64,000 bases of DNA. It comes from Luzula sylvatica (taxonomy: Eukaryota; Streptophyta; Magnoliopsida; Poales; Juncaceae). The stretch lies in NCBI GenBank assembly GCA_946800325.1, contig OX326961.1, positions 5,744,655 to 5,808,654 of the forward strand, read 5' to 3'. A program made the position numbers and the translations under genes. Below are positions 59,086 to 64,000 of this stretch, piece by piece (the stretch's first letter is position 1; each line of letters starts with the position of its first letter). The notes under the pieces are model-generated. The model saw nothing but the letters and a program-made list of their open reading frames with translations. It was not told the origin of the DNA and did not search any database.

Positions 59086-59817
59086 CAATGTTGCAAAAGA
59101 CGGAAAACGGTACGGTACGGTCGGCCACCGTTTTAATGTTTTACTGTAAAACGGTCGTAAAACGGTAAAAAAACGGTTAAAAACGGTTACTTAAATCGGC
59201 AATATTTTATAACAATTATAATAGAAATTTAAAAATAAAACTAACAAAAATATAATAATTCAATTTTTATAATTCAGCTTAAACATACACGAAAGTCCAA
59301 AATTTTAAAAAAACATATGAAATATTAATAAAACATATCGAATAAATGTCCATCGACCTAAACATATCAGAATAAATATTCTTAGCTATCTAATTAGACA
59401 AAACGATCAACTAATTAGATGCGTCAATCGAAATTATACACAAAATAATTAACCATGATAAGCTGGATCAGAATTACCTTGTTCATGTAAGAATTAAATA
59501 CAAAATACCACTAATTACAATTGTTATTTGAAAGAGAACCTTTGATCTCTCTCCAAATTTACTACGAAACAGTTACCGGTTTGTAATGCCAAAAAAAAAA
59601 CACTAAAAAAAAAAAAAAAAAAAAAAAAATTAAAAAAAGAATCTGTTTTATGAAAAAAACGGTAAAAAAAAACGTTTAAAACGTTTTTTGACAAAAAAAC
59701 GGTCAAAGACGGTAAAAAAACGGTTGACCGTTTTTTGAATTTTTCTTGCAAAAAACGGGACGGTTTGGCACCGTTTTACCGTTTTTTTACCGTTTTACAC
59801 CGTTTTTTGCAACACTG
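59086..59817. mobile_element. Non-autonomous hAT element, 732 bp
   Basis: The left end is CAATGTTGCAAAAGACGGAA. The right end, read inward, is CAGTGTTGCAAAAAACGGTG. A perfect 8-bp target duplication CTTCAAGC lies at 59078-59085 and 59818-59825. The subterminal regions are crowded with AAACGGT/ACCGTTTT units in inverted orientation; the middle is AT-rich with long A runs. There is no coding capacity. Confidence 0.9.
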
Positions 59818-59825
59818 CTTCAAGC

Positions 59826-60465
59826 TACCCAACTCATTAAGCAGGGTACCGAGCATGCGGGTTTGGACCCATAATGATATCCTCTTTAGTCATTGAAGAG
59901 GCATCGCTGTAATGACTGATTTCTTTCATGCTTGTGATTCCTCCTCCAATTGTTTCTTCTTCATCCATCTGAACGTTTCAATTCGATGAATGTTAAATTT
60001 TGTATGAATTAGGAAACATCAACTTGATTAATTGATAAATGATTTTTGAAATAAGGTTACTAACCATACAAAGATGAGTGGAAGGAAGGGGGTCTCCTAT
60101 TCTTCTTCGATTTTTTAGCCCTCTCTGGATGGAGAAAATTAAGTGGATCGAGACAATTCTTTAAGAGAGTGTAAATGGGTGAAACTTTGAACATGCAACA
60201 ATAATTGCCTGGAGACGATTTGCCACGGCAGTACTCACCAATTCCGAAGCTCGTATGAACAAACAGAACTGTACATATGGTACCAGCGAATCGAAACAAA
60301 ATCTCCTATCAATAATAGTAGTCAACTGAGACTATTTGCCGCAGCCAAAACTAAAATTCCTTATGGCCACCAAACTGAACTGAAAGATAATTTAATGGAC
60401 ACAACGACAATTACACGAAATAACAATTAAAAGATAATTCAAACTGAAATGAAAGATAATCTACA
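59826..60465. other. Intergenic DNA
   Basis: No gene recognised. A minus-strand ORF at 60299-60060 has no known relatives that I can name. Confidence 0.35.
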
Positions 60466-60672
60466 ATGACGAAGAGAGGAAGAATCGTTTACATCCTTCG
60501 AGCATGGCGAAGCACGAGGGTCTACAGTGACGTCAGAGAGGGCGAATCACATGCGTCCTTCGAGCATGGCGAAGGACGGACGAAGGTAGATTCTACAGTG
60601 CGCCTCTCTGACGCGCTCTCTCTCTATCCCTCCCTGCAGCCATCGCCTAACGATTCACCATGGTTCCACCCA

Positions 60673-60727
<55 letters not shown>

Positions 60728-60748
60728 AAGAAGAAGAAGAAGAAGAAG

Positions 60749-60779
<31 letters not shown>

Positions 60780-61060
60780 GCCGCCCGAAGAAGTACCGCT
60801 CTCTCTGTAGGATTCAACGTGCGCCTCTCTCTCTCTCTCTCTCCCTCCATATCTGTCACTCTCTCTCTCTGCCGCAGAAGTGCCGCGCTCTCTCTGTAGG
60901 GTTCCACCTTCGCTGTCTCTCTCCCTCCCTATCCGTCACTCTCTCTCCGGCGAAGAAGTGCCGCTCTCCCTTTTGTAGGGTTCCAGCTGCGCCTCTCTCT
61001 TCCTCCCTAATGTTTCTCTCTCTCGCGAAAGAGTGCCGTTCTCTCTAGTTCCTCGTTTGT
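60466..61060. repeat. CT/GAA-rich tandem repeat block
   Basis: CATCCTTCGAGCATGGCGAA-like units occur at about 60492 and 60557. A (CT)n run lies at 60677-60726, followed by (GAA)n at 60727-60777. Units of 80-90 bp with GTAGGGTTCCA..., (CT)n, TATCCGTCACTCTCTCTC and GAAGAAGTGCCGCTCTC then begin at about 60806, 60896 and 60976. Arg-Glu, Leu and Ser-rich ORFs are artefacts. Confidence 0.75.
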
Positions 61061-63264
61061 AGGGAAGAAGAGGCATGTCGGTATGTTTTATGAGGGAAAG
61101 GAAAAGAATGGCTGAGATTGTTTTATTTTTATTTTTTATGGCTGAGATGAATGTATATATTTGAATGGTTACAAAAAAGAGCAACGTGGCCCATTCATTA
61201 AGCTCAAAGTGTTAGTCTTTTTAAAGAGAGAACAATATGGAAGATATAAATTTGTATTTGTATCTTTATTTAAAAGCATGTACTTAAATTTAAATCTCAC
61301 AGAAAACAAAAAGCCGAGAAGAAAAACTATATAGAACAGAATATAGAAATAAATAACTCATGTTGTCTTGGTTTCTTGACCAATATTTTATCCACTTGAT
61401 TTTTTAGAAATTGCTCTCAACTAATGTGACTTTAAGTCAGATTATTTATCAAAATGAATTTACGTATTCATGAAATAACTAAATTTACACATTCTAGATC
61501 GAATCTCTATTAAAACCATCGGTAGAAACCTCTTTTGTTTGATATATGTCTGAAAGGGCGAGATTTTATTTCCCAAAAGATATTCTGTTTTGAGTATCGA
61601 GATTTATTCATTTTTGTGAGAAGAACAAGTGAAGCATTAATACAAAAGCATATGGATTCTGGATGAAATGTATACATGGTCTTTTTTGCAATAGAGGGGT
61701 ATTAAAATTTCAATCCTTCTTCTTATTTGCGAGGATCTTATTTGTAAACAACTGGAACTTTGTTAAATGAAATTATACTAGCTCAGCTATCGCCGACCTC
61801 CTTAAAAAAAAATTCAATCCTTCTACAGGGAATTTTTGAATAAATTTCAACAAAGATTCACATTTTCAAAATAAATGCAACAATTCATTATAGGTTCAAC
61901 AAAGAGCAAAAAGTCTTGATGTCCCGAATCCTTTTATATGATTATTTTATTCTTTGCAGATTTATATGAAAATATTGAACAAATTTATGAATATATCTTT
62001 CAGAATAGTATAATTTATCGAAATATGTAATGATAGTTAGAGGTCGTTGGACAAAACCTCCGGACTCGTCACTTGGCCAGTCAACCGTATTGTAAATAAA
62101 TTATATGTTTTAGATTAGTATTAACAAAAGACTATTTACCAAGTTTCACCACAACATCCACACTACATTAATACAATAATTACTGCATATCACATTTATA
62201 TGCTGCACTTTATTCCGTATTTTTTTTTATTAATATGCACATTAATACTTTTTTTATTTCTATTTATACATATTTTTTTTTTACAATATGGTTCGTTTCT
62301 AGATATATTTTAATTGAAATAAAGGAATTCAGCATTAGTTTTTATAAATATAAATGTGTGGATGAAATAGACTACATATTTAAATAACTTTTTGGTCGTT
62401 ATAAAATATATTCTTGTTTTAAACAAAATCATTGAATAAAAACTAAAATGAAATAAAACTTGGGTATCACTTGATTAAAAAAAATGAGAAATATATGTTT
62501 TGCCCTTCAAATTATGGGTCTAACATCAATGGCAACGTATCTTAGTTAGTTGAGTATTTGACACAATAAAATTATATTTTACAAAGATTATGAGTTCAAG
62601 TCTTATCGACATCAATATAAAAAATAATCTCACATGGTTGAAAAAAAAAATCCTGAATGACAAAAGTTCAATGAAAAAATATTACTACAATCAAACATAC
62701 AATGCGAAGTTACGTTAAGTTACTAAATCAAACATACAAAGAATGTTAAGACAATTAAAAATCTATTTTGTATTCTTGAGATAATCTAACAAGAACATTA
62801 AATTTCCTAATACGAAGTACTTCATGTACAAGATTAGTTAATTATTTTACAATATTGAAATGATTTAGTTCCAACGGTAAGAAACGATTTCGAAAGTTAA
62901 CAAAATCAAACTTTTAACGTTCATAAAAAATCAATCATACATTTGTTTGATATAATAATCTAAGAAGTCCAAATATTTTTAAACAATTAACATTTTTATA
63001 AGCTTTTAAATACAATTACAAGTGTATAATTTAAGAAGTCCAAATATTCAATATCAAGCGTATAATAATAATTGTTTGAATATACCGAGTGGCAAATTGC
63101 CCTCCTTTAAAAAAAAATGTATAATATTATTAAGATGTTATTTAAACTGATTTAATATGAGAGTTTTTTTAATCGAAATATGTAATAATAAATAAATATT
63201 ATAAAAGTTAGAGTTGATCGATCAAGTTTTTCAAATGCGATCCTACGGTGAATCTTACATTTAA
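61061..63264. other. AT-rich DNA with two LINE-like tails
   Basis: No gene. CTCAGCTATCGCCGACCTCC followed by poly-A ends at about 61812. ACCGAGTGGCAAATTGCCCTCC followed by TTT and poly-A ends at about 63117. Both look like 3' tails of short or truncated LINE copies. Confidence 0.4.
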
Positions 63265-64000
63265 ATAAATATTATTTTGACATTGGTAAAAGCAACATTG
63301 AATGCGGTCCCAATATATCTAATGCAATCGGCTAAATTACCAAAATGGGTCACGAACCAAATCGAAAAACTCATGAGATCATTTCTATGGAGCGGTCAAG
63401 AACAATATAAGGCCGGCAAAAGTCTTATTAATTGGGACACGGTATGTCTTCCAAAAACAAATGGCGGATTAGGTATACTACACTTACGAACCATGAATAA
63501 TGCGCTATTACAAAAATTTCTTTGGAAATTAGATAACGAACCGCAAAATATTTGGACCAAATATATGAGATTATTATACGGAATAGAGGACTCGGAAGCG
63601 ATGCAAATGGTCCCGACAACAACACAATCCTCTCTCCAAAAAGATATACTAGCCAACATACAAGCCTATAAGATATCGACGAGGAAGAACCCCGCCACGC
63701 AAGAAACCACATGGAGATGGACAACAAATGAAAAATATAGTACCAAAACCGCATACATATTCCAAAGAAACCCCGGAGTAAAAATAAGTTGGCAAAAGGA
63801 ACTTTGGAATACAAAAGCACCATTGAAAGTAAGGATATTTTTATGGTTAGTATTTCACGGAAAAATAAACACGGCCGACGTTCTAGCAATTAAGGGATGG
63901 CCAAATACGCCAACTTGTGTATTATGCCAACAAAATCCGGAAACGACCGACCACCTACTCCTAACGTGCCCATTTACCCAAATGACATGGAGTTTAATTG
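63265..64000 (+). mobile_element. L1-type LINE ORF2 C-terminus, runs off window
   Basis: An open frame with no stop for about 245 codons to the window edge. It reads LTLVKATLNAVPIYLMQSAK, then INWDTVCLPKTNGGLGILHL, WKLDNEPQNIW, SWQKELWNTKAPLKVRIFLW and CVLCQQNPETTDHLLLTCPF. This is the thumb/connection region and the zinc-binding C-x2-C..H-x4-C tail of plant L1 reverse transcriptases. The catalytic part upstream is absent, so the copy is 5'-truncated near 63270. Minus-strand ORFs here are its antisense shadows. Confidence 0.85.

Noticed and set aside
60466..60907. Arg/Glu-, Leu- and Ser-rich ORFs
   Set aside because: They are products of (CT)n and (GAA)n repeats.
63396..63889. Two overlapping minus-strand ORFs of 87 and 153 codons
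   Set aside because: They are antisense to the LINE frame on the plus strand.

Overview
The window is nuclear DNA from a flowering plant, most likely a eudicot. It is AT-rich and full of transposon remains: hAT and Mutator-type DNA elements, a Helitron-like end, L1-type LINE fragments, Ty1/copia LTRs and two further solo LTRs of unassigned superfamily. It also holds plant gene pieces that still carry their introns, and a slab of plant mitochondrial DNA. No complete, clearly functional nuclear gene is visible; most short ORFs are chance or antisense to decayed elements.

Layout. 1-11.9 kb: AT-rich DNA with a direct/inverted repeat cluster (477-1162), a Mutator-like element with a 10-bp target duplication (4660-6200), a heat-shock-element promoter scrap (6548) and a 57-bp hAT element that is little more than two termini (10548-10604). 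12-18.75 kb: a large inverted repeat with arms of about 1.67 kb. It encloses broken pieces of a ureidoglycolate amidohydrolase (UAH) gene in opposite orientations, two exons of an unrecognised gene, and a GC-rich minisatellite packed with GGCCCA. 19.8-25.2 kb: a 1.67-kb hAT element, a solo copia LTR (22146-23120) sitting inside an exon-like ORF, and further exon-like sequence. 25.4-42.4 kb: a Helitron-like element, a poly-C minisatellite, a LINE fragment, seven exon remnants of an autoinhibited Ca2+-ATPase, and a 489-bp hAT element. 42.5-57.15 kb: one mitochondrial insertion (NUMT) carrying an open nad9 frame and a foldable tRNA-Tyr. It has been split by a 2.4-kb solo LTR (42995-45390) and by a full-length copia element (46233-54803). 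57.4-59.8 kb: another solo LTR and a 732-bp hAT element. 60.5-64 kb: CT/GAA-rich tandem repeats, LINE tails, and a LINE reverse-transcriptase C-terminus running off the window.

How the pieces relate. Target-site duplications order the events: the mitochondrial DNA came first, then the LTR elements landed in it. The copia element has LTRs about 99% identical by eye, yet its pol is wrecked and has lost the catalytic YxDD segment of reverse transcriptase. It therefore looks like a recently mobilised non-autonomous element.

The most unusual signal is a class of short palindrome arrays in LTR elements. The copia solo LTR has eight copies centred on CGTCATGACG. The solo LTR at 57369-59037 has twelve copies of a CCGTTATAACGG type. 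The leader of the full-length copia element has a mixed cluster. The palindromes differ in sequence, but in all three places neighbours are about 22 bp apart, and in the two LTR arrays groups are separated by about 50-52 bp. This shared spacing with unrelated sequence is the best candidate for something undescribed.
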